Of a stretch of 64,000 nt of DNA, positions 50,633 to 62,400 are shown piece after piece. A program made the position numbers and the translations under genes. Below the pieces are notes generated by a model that was not told where the DNA came from, searched no databases, and saw nothing but the letters and a program-made list of their open reading frames with translations. This DNA comes from Luzula sylvatica. Lineage: Eukaryota; Streptophyta; Magnoliopsida; Poales; Juncaceae. The stretch lies in contig OX326958.1 in assembly GCA_946800325.1 (NCBI GenBank), positions 15,156,992 to 15,220,991 on the forward strand, written 5' to 3'. The stretch's first letter is position 1. The number at the start of each line of letters is the position of its first letter.

Positions 50633-53600
50633 TATGCTTCGGGGAGTTGAAATAACGTATTTTTAGATCATTTGAATCGTATCTTTTACCACATAACATT
50701 TCACCAAAATTTACAAACACTAAGAAAGTTTGTTTTTCGATTCAAAACAATTTGTTTATGCTTTGGGGAGTTCAAATAACGTATTTTGAGATCACTTGAC
50801 TCGTATCTTTTACCACATAACATTTCACCAAAATTTACAAACACTAAGAAAGTTTGTTTTTCGATTCAAAAAAATCTGTTTATGCTTTGGGGAGTTCAAA
50901 TAATGTATTTTGAGATCATTTGAATCGTATCTTTTACCACATAACATTTCACCAAAATTTACAAACACTAAGAAAGTTTATTTTTCGATTCAAAACAATT
51001 TGTTTATGCTTTGGGGAGTTCAAATAACGTATTTTTAGATCATTTGAAACGTATCTTTTACCGCATAACATTTCACCAAAATTTACAAAAACTAAGAAAG
51101 TTTGTTTTTCGATTCAAAACAATTTGTTTATGCTTTGGGGAGTTTAAATAACGTATTTTGAGATCATTTGAATCGTATCTTTTTCTACATAACATTTCAC
51201 CAAAATTTACAAACACTAAGAAAGTTTGTTTTTCGATTCAAAACAATCTGTTCATGATTTGGGGAGTTCAAATAATGTATTTTGATTTGAATCGTATCTT
51301 TTACCACATAACATTTCACCAAAATTTACAAACACTAAGAAATTTTGTTTTTCGATTCAAAACAATCTGTTTATGCTTTGGGGAGTTCAAATAACGTATT
51401 TTGAGATCATTTGAATCGTATCTTTTACCACATAACATTTCACCAAAATTTACAAACACTAAGACAGTTTGTTTTTCGATTCAAAACAATTTGTTTATGC
51501 TTTGGGGAGTTCAAATAACGTATTTATAGATCATTCGAATCGTATCTTTTACCACATAACATTTCACCAAAATTTACAAACACTAAGAAAGTTTGTTTTT
51601 CGATTCAAAACAATCTGTTAATGCTTTGGGGAGTTGAAATAACGTATTTTGAGATCATTTGAATCGTATCTTTTACTACATAACATTTCACCAAAATTTA
51701 CAAACACTAAGAAAGTTTGTTTTTCGATTCAAAACAATCTGTTTATGCTTTGGGGAGTTCAAATAACGTATTTTGAGATCATTTGAATCGTATCTTTTAC
51801 CACATAACATTTCACCAAAATTTACAAACACTAAGAAATTTTGTTTTTCGATTCAAAACATTCTGTTTATGCTTTGGGGAGTTCAAATAACGTATTTTGA
51901 GATCATTTGAATCGTATCTTTTACCACAAAACATTTCACCAAAATTAACAAACACTAAGAAAGTTTGTTTTTCGATTCAAAACAATCGGTTTATGCTTTG
52001 GGGAGTTCAAATAACGTATTTTGAGATCATTTGAATCGTATCTTTTACCACATAACATTTCACCGAAATTTACAAACACTAAGAAAGTTTGTTTTTCGAT
52101 TCAAAACAATCTGTTTATGCTTTGGGGAGTTCAAATAACGTATTTTGAGATCATTTGAATCGTATCTTTTACTACATAACATTTCACCAAAATTTACAAA
52201 CACTAAGAAAGTTTGTTTTTCGATTCAAAACAATTTGTTTATGCTTTGGGGAGTTCAAATAACGTATTTTGAGATCATTTGAATCGTATCTTTTACTACA
52301 TAACATTTCACCAAAATTTACAAACACTAAGAAAGTTTGTTTTTCGATTCAAAACAATCTGTTTATGCTATGGGGAGTTCAAATAACGTATTTTGAGATC
52401 ATTTGAATCGTATATTTTACCACATAACATTTCACCACAATTTACAAACACTGAGACAGTTTGTTTTTCGATTCAAAACAATCTGTTTATGCTTCGGGGA
52501 GTTGAAATAACGTATTTTTAGATCATTTGAATCGTATCTTTTACCACATAACATTTCACCAAAATTTACAAACACTAAGAAAGTTTGTTTTTCGATTCAA
52601 AACAATTTGTTTATGCTTTGGGGAGTTCAAATAACGTATTTTGAGATCATTTGAATCGTATCTTTTACCACATAACATTTCACCAAAATTTACAAACACT
52701 AAGAAAGTTTGTTTTTCGATTCAAAAAAATCTGTTTATGCTTTGGGGAGTTCAAATAATGTATTTTGAGATCATTTGAATCGTATCTTTTACCACATAAC
52801 ATTTCACCAAAATTTACAAACACTAAGAAAGTTTGTTTTTCGATTCAAAACAATCGGTTTATGCTTTGGGGAGTTCAAATAACGTATTTTGAGATCATTT
52901 GAATCGTATCTTTTACAACATAACATTTCACCGAAATTTACAAACACTAAGAAAGTTTGTTTTTCGATTCAAAACAATCTGTTTATGCTTTGGGGAGTTC
53001 AAATAACGTATTTTGAGATCATTTGAATCGTATCTTTTACCACAAAACATTTCACCAAAATTAACAAACACTAAGAAAGTTTGTTTTTCGATTCAAAACA
53101 ATCGGTTTATGCTTTGGGGAGTTCAAATAACGTATTTTGAGATCATTTGAATCGTATCTTTTACCACATAACATTTCACCGAAATTTACAAACACTAAGA
53201 AAGTTTGTTTTTCGATTCAAAACAATCTGTTTATGCTTTGGGGAGTTCAAATAACGTATTTTGAGATCATTTGAATCGTATCTTTTACTACATAACATTT
53301 CACCAAAATTTACAAACACTAAGAAAGTTTGTTTTTCGAATCAAAACAATTTGTTTATGCTTTGGGGAGTTCAAATAACGTATTTTGAGATCATTTGAAT
53401 CGTATCTTTTACTACATAACATTTCACCAAAATTTACAAACACTAAGAAAGTTTGTTTTTCGATTCAAAACAATATGTTTATGCTTTGGGGAGTTCAAAT
53501 AATGTATTTTGAGATCATTTGAATCGTATCTTTTACCACATAACATTTCACCGAAATTTACAAACACTAAGAAAGTTTGTTTTTCGATTCAAAACAATCT

Positions 53601-53727
53601 GTTTATGCTATGGGGAGTTCAAATAACGTATTTTGAGATCATTTGAATCGTATCTTTTACCACATAACATTTCACCACAATTTACAAACACTGAGACCGT
53701 TTGTTTTTCGATTCAAAACAATCTGTT
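50633..53727 (+). repeat. Module A (50633-52487) and 10-monomer module B derivative (52488-53727)
   Basis: Module A is a third copy of the 15-monomer block, at an offset of 4831 bp from 45802, with the 119-bp monomer at 51170-51288 and CACTTGACTCG at 50796. The following 10-monomer block matches 48773-50012 at an offset of 3715 bp, with TCGAATCAAAAC and GAGACCG included. Spacing of TTCGGGGAGTTG markers: 50633, 52488, 53728. Confidence 0.85.
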
Positions 53728-56580
53728 TATGCTTCGGGGAGTTGAAATAACGTATTTTTAGATCATTTGAATCGTATCTTTTACCACATAACATTTCACC
53801 AAAATTTACAAACACTAAGAAAGTTTGTTTTTCGATTCAAAACAATTTGTTTATGCTTTGGGGAGTTCAAATAACGTATTTTGAGATCATTTGAATCGTA
53901 TCTTTTACCACATAACATTTCACCAAAATTTACAAGCACTAAGAAAGTTTGTTTTTCGATTCAAAACAATTTGTTTATGCTTTGGGGAGTTTTAATAACG
54001 TATTTTGAGATCATTTGAATCGTATCTTTTTCTACATAACATTTCACCAAAATTTACAAACACTAAGAAAGTTTGTTTTTCGATTCAAAACAATCTGTTC
54101 ATGATTTGGGGAGTTCAAATAATGTATTTTGAGATCATTTGAATCATATCTTTTACCACATAACATTTCACCAAAATTTACAAACAATAAGAAAGTTTGT
54201 TTTTCGATTCAAAACAATCGGTTTATGCTTTGGGGAGTTCAAATAACGTATTTTGAGATCATTTGAATCGTATCTTTTACCACATAACATTTCACCGAAA
54301 TTTACAAACACTAAGAAAGTTTGTTTTTTGATTCAAAACAATCTGTTTATGCTTTGGGGAGTTCAAATAACGTATTTTGAGATCATTTGAATCGTATCTT
54401 TTACTACATAACATTTCACCAAAATTTACAAACACTAAGAAAGTTTGTTTTTCGATTCAAAACAATTTGTTTATGCTTTGGGGAGTTCAAATAACGTATT
54501 TTGAGATCATTTGAATCGTATCTTTTACTACATAACATTTCACCAAAATTTACAAACACTAAGAAAGTTTGTTTTTCGATTCAAAACAATATGTTTATGC
54601 TTTGGGGAGTTCAAATAATGTATTTTGAGATCATTTGAATCATATCTTTTACCACATAACATTTCACCGAAATTTACAAACACTAAGAAAGTTTGTTTTT
54701 CGATTCAAAACAATCTGTTTATGCTATGGGGAGTTCAAATAACGTATTTTGAGATCATTTGAATCGTATCTTTTACCACATAACATTTCACCACAATTTA
54801 CAAACACTGAGACAGTTTGTTTTTCGATTCAAAACAATCTGTTTATGCTTCGGGGAGTTGAAATAACGTATTTTTAGATCATTTGAATCGTATCTTTTAC
54901 CACATAACATTTCACCAAAATTTACAAACACTAAGAAAGTTTGTTTTTCGATTCAAAACAATTTGTTTATGCTTTGGGGAGTTCAAATAACGTATTTTGA
55001 GATCATTTGAATCGTATCTTTTACCACATAACATTTCACCAAAATTTACAAACACTAAGAAAGTTTGTTTTTCGATTCAAAAAAATCTGTTTATGCTTTG
55101 GGGAGTTCAAATAATGTATTTTGAGAACATTTGAATCGTATCTTTTACCACATAACATTTCACCAAAATTTACAAACACTAAGAAAGTTTATTTTTCGAT
55201 TCAAAACAATTTGTTTATGCTTTGGGGAGTTCAAATAACGTATTTTTAGATCATTTGAAACGTATCTTTTACCGCATAACATTTCACCAAAATTTACAAA
55301 TACTAAGAAAGTTTGTTTTTCGATTCAAAACAATTTGTTTATGCTTTGGGGAGTTTTAATAACGTATTTTGAGATCATTTGAATCGTATCTTTTTCTACA
55401 TAACATTTCACCAAAATTTACAAACACTAAGAAAGTTTGTTTTTCGATTCAAAACAATCTGTTCATGATTTGGGGAGTTCAAATAATGTATTTTGAGATC
55501 ATTTGAATCGTATCTTTTACTACATAACATTTCACCAAAATTTACAAACACTAAGAAAGTTTGTTTTTCGATTCAAAACAATATGTTTATGCTTTAGGGA
55601 GTTCCAATAATGTATTTTTACATCATTTGAATCGTATCTTTTACCACATAACATTTCACCGAAATTAACAAACACTAAGAAAGTTTGTTTTTCGATTCAA
55701 AACAATCTGTTTATGCTTTGGGGAGTTCAAATAACGTATTTTGAGATCATTTGAATCGTATCTTTTACTACATAACATTTCACCAAAATTTACAAACACT
55801 AAGAAAGTTTGTTTTTCGATTCAAAACAATCTGTTTATGCTTTGCGGAGTTGAAATAACGTATTTTGAGATCATTTGAATCGTACCTTTTAATACATAAC
55901 ATTTCACCAAAATTTACAAACACTAAGAATGTTTGTTTTTCGATTCAAACCAATATGTTTATGCTTTGGGGAGTTCAAATAATGTATTTTGATATCATTT
56001 GAATCGTATCTTTTACCACAAAACATTTCACCAAAATTTACAAACACTAAGAAAGTTTGTTTTCCGATTCAAAACAATCTGTTTATGCTATGGGGAGTTC
56101 AAATAACGTATTTTGAGATCATTTGAATCGTATCTTTTACCACATAACATTTCACCAAAATTTACAAACACTAAGACAGTTTGTTTTTCGATTCAAAACA
56201 ATTTGTTTATGCTTTGGGGAGTTCAAATAACGTATTTTTAGATCATTTGAATCGTATCTTTTACCACATAACATTTCACCAAAATTTACAAACACTAAGA
56301 AAGTTTGTTTTTCGATTCAAAACAATTTGTTTATGCTTTGGGGAGTTCAAATAACGTATTTTGAGATCATTTGAATCGTATCTTTTACTACATAACATTT
56401 CACCAAAATTTACAAACACTAAGAAAGTTTGTTTTTCGATTCAAAACAATTTGTTTATGCTTTGGGGAGTTCAAATAACATATTTTTACATCATTCGAAT
56501 CGTATCTTTTACCACATAACATTTCACCAAAATTTACAAACACTAAGACAGTTTTGTTTTTCGATTCAAAACAATCTGTT
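53728..56580 (+). repeat. 23-monomer higher-order unit (9+14), copy 1
   Basis: A 2853-bp unit with TTCGGGGAGTTG markers at 53728, 54844 and 56581. It contains GAGTTTTAATAACG, TTCATGATTTGG without the 5-bp deletion, CAATAAG with CAATCGG, GTTTTTTGATTC, GAAACG/CGCATAAC, the seven-monomer block shared with 21687-22554 and the 125-bp extra-T monomer. Private to this copy: TACAAGCAC at about 53932 and GAATCATATC at about 54142. Confidence 0.9.
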
Positions 56581-59433
56581 TATGCTTCGGGGAGTTGAAA
56601 TAACGTATTTTTAGATCATTTGAATCGTATCTTTTACCACATAACATTTCACCAAAATTTACAAACACTAAGAAAGTTTGTTTTTCGATTCAAAACAATT
56701 TGTTTATGCTTTGGGGAGTTCAAATAACGTATTTTGAGATCATTTGAATCGTATCTTTTACCACATAACATTTCACCAAAATTTACAAACACTAAGAAAG
56801 TTTGTTTTTCGATTCAAAACAATTTGTTTATGCTTTGGGGAGTTTTAATAACGTATTTTGAGATCATTTGAATCGTATCTTTTTCTACATAACATTTCAC
56901 CAAAATTTACAAACACTAAGAAAGTTTGTTTTTCGATTCAAAACAATCTGTTCATGATTTGGGGAGTTCAAATAATGTATTTTGAGATCATTTGAATCGT
57001 ATCTTTTACCACATAACATTTCACCAAAATTTACAAACAATAAGAAAGTTTGTTTTTCGATTCAAAACAATCGGTTTATGCTTTGGGGAGTTCAAATAAC
57101 GTATTTTGAGATCATTTGAATCGTATCTTTTACCACATAACATTTCACCGAAATTTACAAAAACTAAGAAAGTTTGTTTTTTGATTCAAAACAATCTGTT
57201 TATGCTTTGGGGAGTTCAAATAACGTATTTTGAGATCATTTGAATCGTATCTTTTACTACATAACATTTCACCAAAATTTACAAACACTAAGAAAGTTTG
57301 TTTTTCGATTCAAAACAATTTGTTTATGCTTTGGGGAGTTCAAATAACGTATTTTGAGATCATTTGAATCGTATCTTTTACTACATAACATTTCACCAAA
57401 ATTTACAAACACTAAGAAAGTTTGTTTTTCGATTCAAAACAATATGTTTATGCTTTGGGGAGTTCAAATAATGTATTTTGAGATCATTTGAATCATATCT
57501 TTTACCACATAACATTTCACCGAAATTTACAAACACTAAGAAAGTTTGTTTTTCGATTCAAAACAATCTGTTTATGCTATGGGGAGTTCAAATAACGTAT
57601 TTTGAGATCATTTGAATCGTATCTTTTACCACATAACATTTCACCACAATTTACAAACACTGAGACAGTTTGTTTTTCGATTCAAAACAATCTGTTTATG
57701 CTTCGGGGAGTTGAAATAACGTATTTTTAGATCATTTGAATCGTATCTTTTACCACATAACATTTCACCAAAATTTACAAACACTAAGAAAGTTTGTTTT
57801 TCGATTCAAAACAATTTGTTTATGCTTTGGGGAGTTCAAATAACGTATTTTGAGATCATTTGAATCGTATCTTTTACCACATAACATTTCACCAAAATTT
57901 ACAAACACTAAGAAAGTTTGTTTTTCGATTCAAAAAAATCTGTTTATGCTTTGGGGAGTTCAAATAATGTATTTTGAGAACATTTGAATCGTATCTTTTA
58001 CCACATAACATTTCACCAAAATTTACAAACACTAAGAAAGTTTATTTTTCGATTCAAAACAATTTGTTTATGCTTTGGGGAGTTCAAATAACGTATTTTT
58101 AGATCATTTGAAACGTATCTTTTACCGCATAACATTTCACCAAAATTTACAAATACTAAGAAAGTTTGTTTTTCGATTCAAAACAATTTGTTTATGCTTT
58201 GGGGAGTTTTAATAACGTATTTTGAGATCATTTGAATCGTATCTTTTTCTACATAACATTTCACCAAAATTTACAAACACTAAGAAAGTTTGTTTTTCGA
58301 TTCAAAACAATCTGTTCATGATTTGGGGAGTTCAAATAATGTATTTTGAGATCATTTGAATCGTATCTTTTACTACATAACATTTCACCAAAATTTACAA
58401 ACACTAAGAAAGTTTGTTTTTCGATTCAAAACAATATGTTTATGCTTTAGGGAGTTCCAATAATGTATTTTTACATCATTTGAATCGTATCTTTTACCAC
58501 ATAACATTTCACCGAAATTAACAAACACTAAGAAAGTTTGTTTTTCGATTCAAAACAATCTGTTTATGCTTTGGGGAGTTCAAATAACGTATTTTGAGAT
58601 CATTTGAATCGTATCTTTTACTACATAACATTTCACCAAAATTTACAAACACTAAGAAAGTTTGTTTTTCGATTCAAAACAATCTGTTTATGCTTTGCGG
58701 AGTTGAAATAACGTATTTTGAGATCATTTGAATCGTACCTTTTAATACATAACATTTCACCAAAATTTACAAACACTAAGAATGTTTGTTTTTCGATTCA
58801 AACCAATATGTTTATGCTTTGGGGAGTTCAAATAATGTATTTTGATATCATTTGAATCGTATCTTTTACCACAAAACATTTCACCAAAATTTACAAACAC
58901 TAAGAAAGTTTGTTTTCCGATTCAAAACAATCTGTTTATGCTATGGGGAGTTCAAATAACGTATTTTGAGATCATTTGAATCGTATCTTTTACCACATAA
59001 CATTTCACCAAAATTTACAAACACTAAGACAGTTTGTTTTTCGATTCAAAACAATTTGTTTATGCTTTGGGGAGTTCAAATAACGTATTTTTAGATCATT
59101 TGAATCGTATCTTTTACCACATAACATTTCACCAAAATTTACAAACACTAAGAAAGTTTGTTTTTCGATTCAAAACAATTTGTTTATGCTTTGGGGAGTT
59201 CAAATAACGTATTTTGAGATCATTTGAATCGTATCTTTTACTACATAACATTTCACCAAAATTTACAAACACTAAGAAAGTTTGTTTTTCGATTCAAAAC
59301 AATTTGTTTATGCTTTGGGGAGTTCAAATAACATATTTTTACATCATTCGAATCGTATCTTTTACCACATAACATTTCACCAAAATTTACAAACACTAAG
59401 ACAGTTTTGTTTTTCGATTCAAAACAATCTGTT
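56581..59433 (+). repeat. 23-monomer higher-order unit (9+14), copy 2
   Basis: Repeats copy 1 in tandem at exactly 2853 bp with only a few single-base differences seen: TACAAACAC, GAATCGTATC, and CAAAAACTAAG versus CAAACACTAAG at about 57160. Shared rare states include GTTTTTTGATTC (54325 and 57178), GAGAACATTTGAATCG (about 55125 and 57978), GATATCATTT and GTACCTTTTAATAC. At the end TTTTTAGATC is replaced by TTTTAAGATC, and the array passes to a string matching 23011 onward. Confidence 0.9.
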
Positions 59434-62400
59434 TATGCTTCGGGGAGTTGAAATAACGTATTTTAAGATCATTTGAATCGTATCTTTTACTACATAACAT
59501 TTCACCAAAATTTACAAACACTAAGAAATTTTGTTTTTCGATTCAAAACAATCTGTTTATGCTTTGGGGAGTTCAAATAACGTATTTTGAGATCATTTGA
59601 ATCGTATCGTTTACCACATAACATTTCACCAAAATTTACAAACACTAAGACAGTTTGTTTTTCGATTCAAAACAATTTGTTTATGCTTTGGGTAGTTCAA
59701 ATAACGTATTTTTAGATCATTTGAATCGTATCTTTTACTACATAACATTTCACCAAAATTTACAAACACTAAGAAAGTTTGTTTTTCGATTCAAAACAAT
59801 ACGTTTATGCTTTGGGGAGTTCCAATAACGTATTTTTACATCATTTGAATCGTATCTTTTACCACATAACATTTCACCAAAATTAACAAACACTAAGAAA
59901 GTTTGTTTTTCGATTCAAAACAATCGGTTTATGCTTTGGGGAGTTCAAATAACGTATTTTGAGATCATTTGAATCGTATCTTTTACCACATAACATTTCA
60001 CCGAAATTTACAAACACTAAGAAAGTTTGTTTTTCGATTCAAAACAATCTGTTTATGCTTTGGGGAGTTCAAATAACGTATTTTGAGATCATTTGAATCG
60101 TATCTTTTACTACATAACATTTCACCAAAATTTACAAACACTAAGAAAGTTTGTTTTTCGATTCAAAACAATTTGTTTATGCTTTGGGGAGTTCAAATAA
60201 CGTATTTTGAGATCATTTGAATCGTATCTTTTACTACATAACATTTCACCGAAATTTACAAACACTAAGAAAGTTTGTTTTTCGATTCAAAACAATATGT
60301 TTATGCTTTGGGGAGTTCAAATAATGTATTTTGAGATCATTTGAATCGTATCTTTTACCACATAACATTTCACCGAAATTTACAAACACTAAGAATGTTT
60401 GTTTTTCGATTCAAAACAATCTGTTTATGCTATGGGGAGTTCAAATAACGTATTTTGAGATCATTTGAATCGTATCTTTTACCACATAACATTTCACCAC
60501 AATTTACAAACACTGAGACAGTTTGTTTTTCGATTCAAAACAATCTGTTTATGCTTCGGGGAGTTGAAATAATGTATTTTTAGATCATTTGAATCGTATC
60601 TTTTACCACATAACATTTCACCAAAATTTACAAACACTAAGAAAGTTTGTTTTTCGATTCAAAACAATTTGTTTATGCTTTGGGGAGTTCAAATAACGTA
60701 TTTTGAGATCATTTGAATCGTATCTTTTACCACATAACATTTCACCAAAATTTACAAACACTAAGAAAGTTTGTTTTTCGATTCAAAAAAATCTGTTTAT
60801 GCTTTGGGGAGTTCAAATAATGTATTTTGAGATCATTTGAATCGTATCTTTTACCACATAACATTTCACCAAAATTTACAAACACTAAGAAAGTTTATTT
60901 TTCGATTCAAAACAATTTGTTTATGCTTTGGGGAGTTCAAATAACGTATTTTTAGATCATTTGAAACGTATCTTTTACCGCATAACATTTCACCAAAATT
61001 TACAAAAACTAAGAAAGTTTGTTTTTCGATTCAAAACAATTTGTTTATGCTTTGGGGAGTTTAAATAACGTATTTTGAGATCATTTGAATCGTATATTTT
61101 TCTACATAACATTTCACCAAAATTTACAAACACTAAGAAAGTTTGTTTTTCGATTCAAAACAATCTGTTCATGATTTGGGGAGTTCAAATAATGTATTTT
61201 GATTTGAATCGTATCTTTTACCACATAACATTTCACCAAAATTTACAAACACTAAGAAATTTTGTTTTTCGATTCAAAACAATCTGTTTATGCTTTGGGG
61301 AGTTCAAATAACGTATTTTGAGATCATTTGAATCGTATCTTTTACCACATAACATTTCACCAAAATTTACAAACACTAAGACAGTTTGTTTTTCGATTCA
61401 AAACAATTTGTTTATGCTTTGGGGAGTTCAAATAACGTATTTATAGATCATTCGAATCGTATCTTTTACCACATAACATTTCACCAAAATTTACAAACAC
61501 TAAGAAAGTTTGTTTTTCGATTCAAAACAATCTGTTAATGCTTTGGGGAGTTGAAATAACGTATTTTGAGATCATTTGAATCGTATCTTTTACTACATAA
61601 CATTTCACCAAAATTTACAAACACTAAGAAAGTTTGTTTTTCGATTCAAAACAATCTGTTTATGCTTTGGGGAGTTCAAATAACGTATTTTGAGATCATT
61701 TGAATCGTATCTTTTACCACATAACATTTCACCAAAATTTACAAACACAAAGAAAGTTTGTTTTTCGATTCAAAACAATCTGTTTATGCTTTGGGGAGTT
61801 CAAATAACGTATTTTGAGATCATTTGAATCGTATCTTTTACCACAAAACATTTCACCAAAATTAACAAACACTAAGAAAGTTTGTTTTTCGATTCAAAAC
61901 AATCGGTTTATGCTTTGGGGAGTTCAAATAACGTATTTTGAGATCATTTGAATCGTATCTTTTACCACATAACATTTCACCGAAATTTACAAACACTAAG
62001 AAAGTTTGTTTTTCGATTCAAAACAATCTGTTTATGCTTTGGGGAGTTCAAATAACGTATTTTGAGATCATTTGAATCGTATCTTTTACTACATAACATT
62101 TCACCAAAATTTACAAACACTAAGAAAGTTTGTTTTTCGATTCAAAACAATTTGTTTATGCTTTGGGGAGTTCAAATAACGTATTTTGAGATCATTTGAA
62201 TCGTATCTTTTACTACATAACATTTCACCAAAATTTACAAACACTAAGAAAGTTTGTTTTTCGATTCAAAACAATATGTTTATGCTTTGGGGAGTTCAAA
62301 TAATGTATTTTGAGATCATTTGAATCGTATCTTTTACCACATAACATTTCACCGAAATTTACAAACACTAAGAAAGTTTGTTTTTCGATTCAAAATAATC

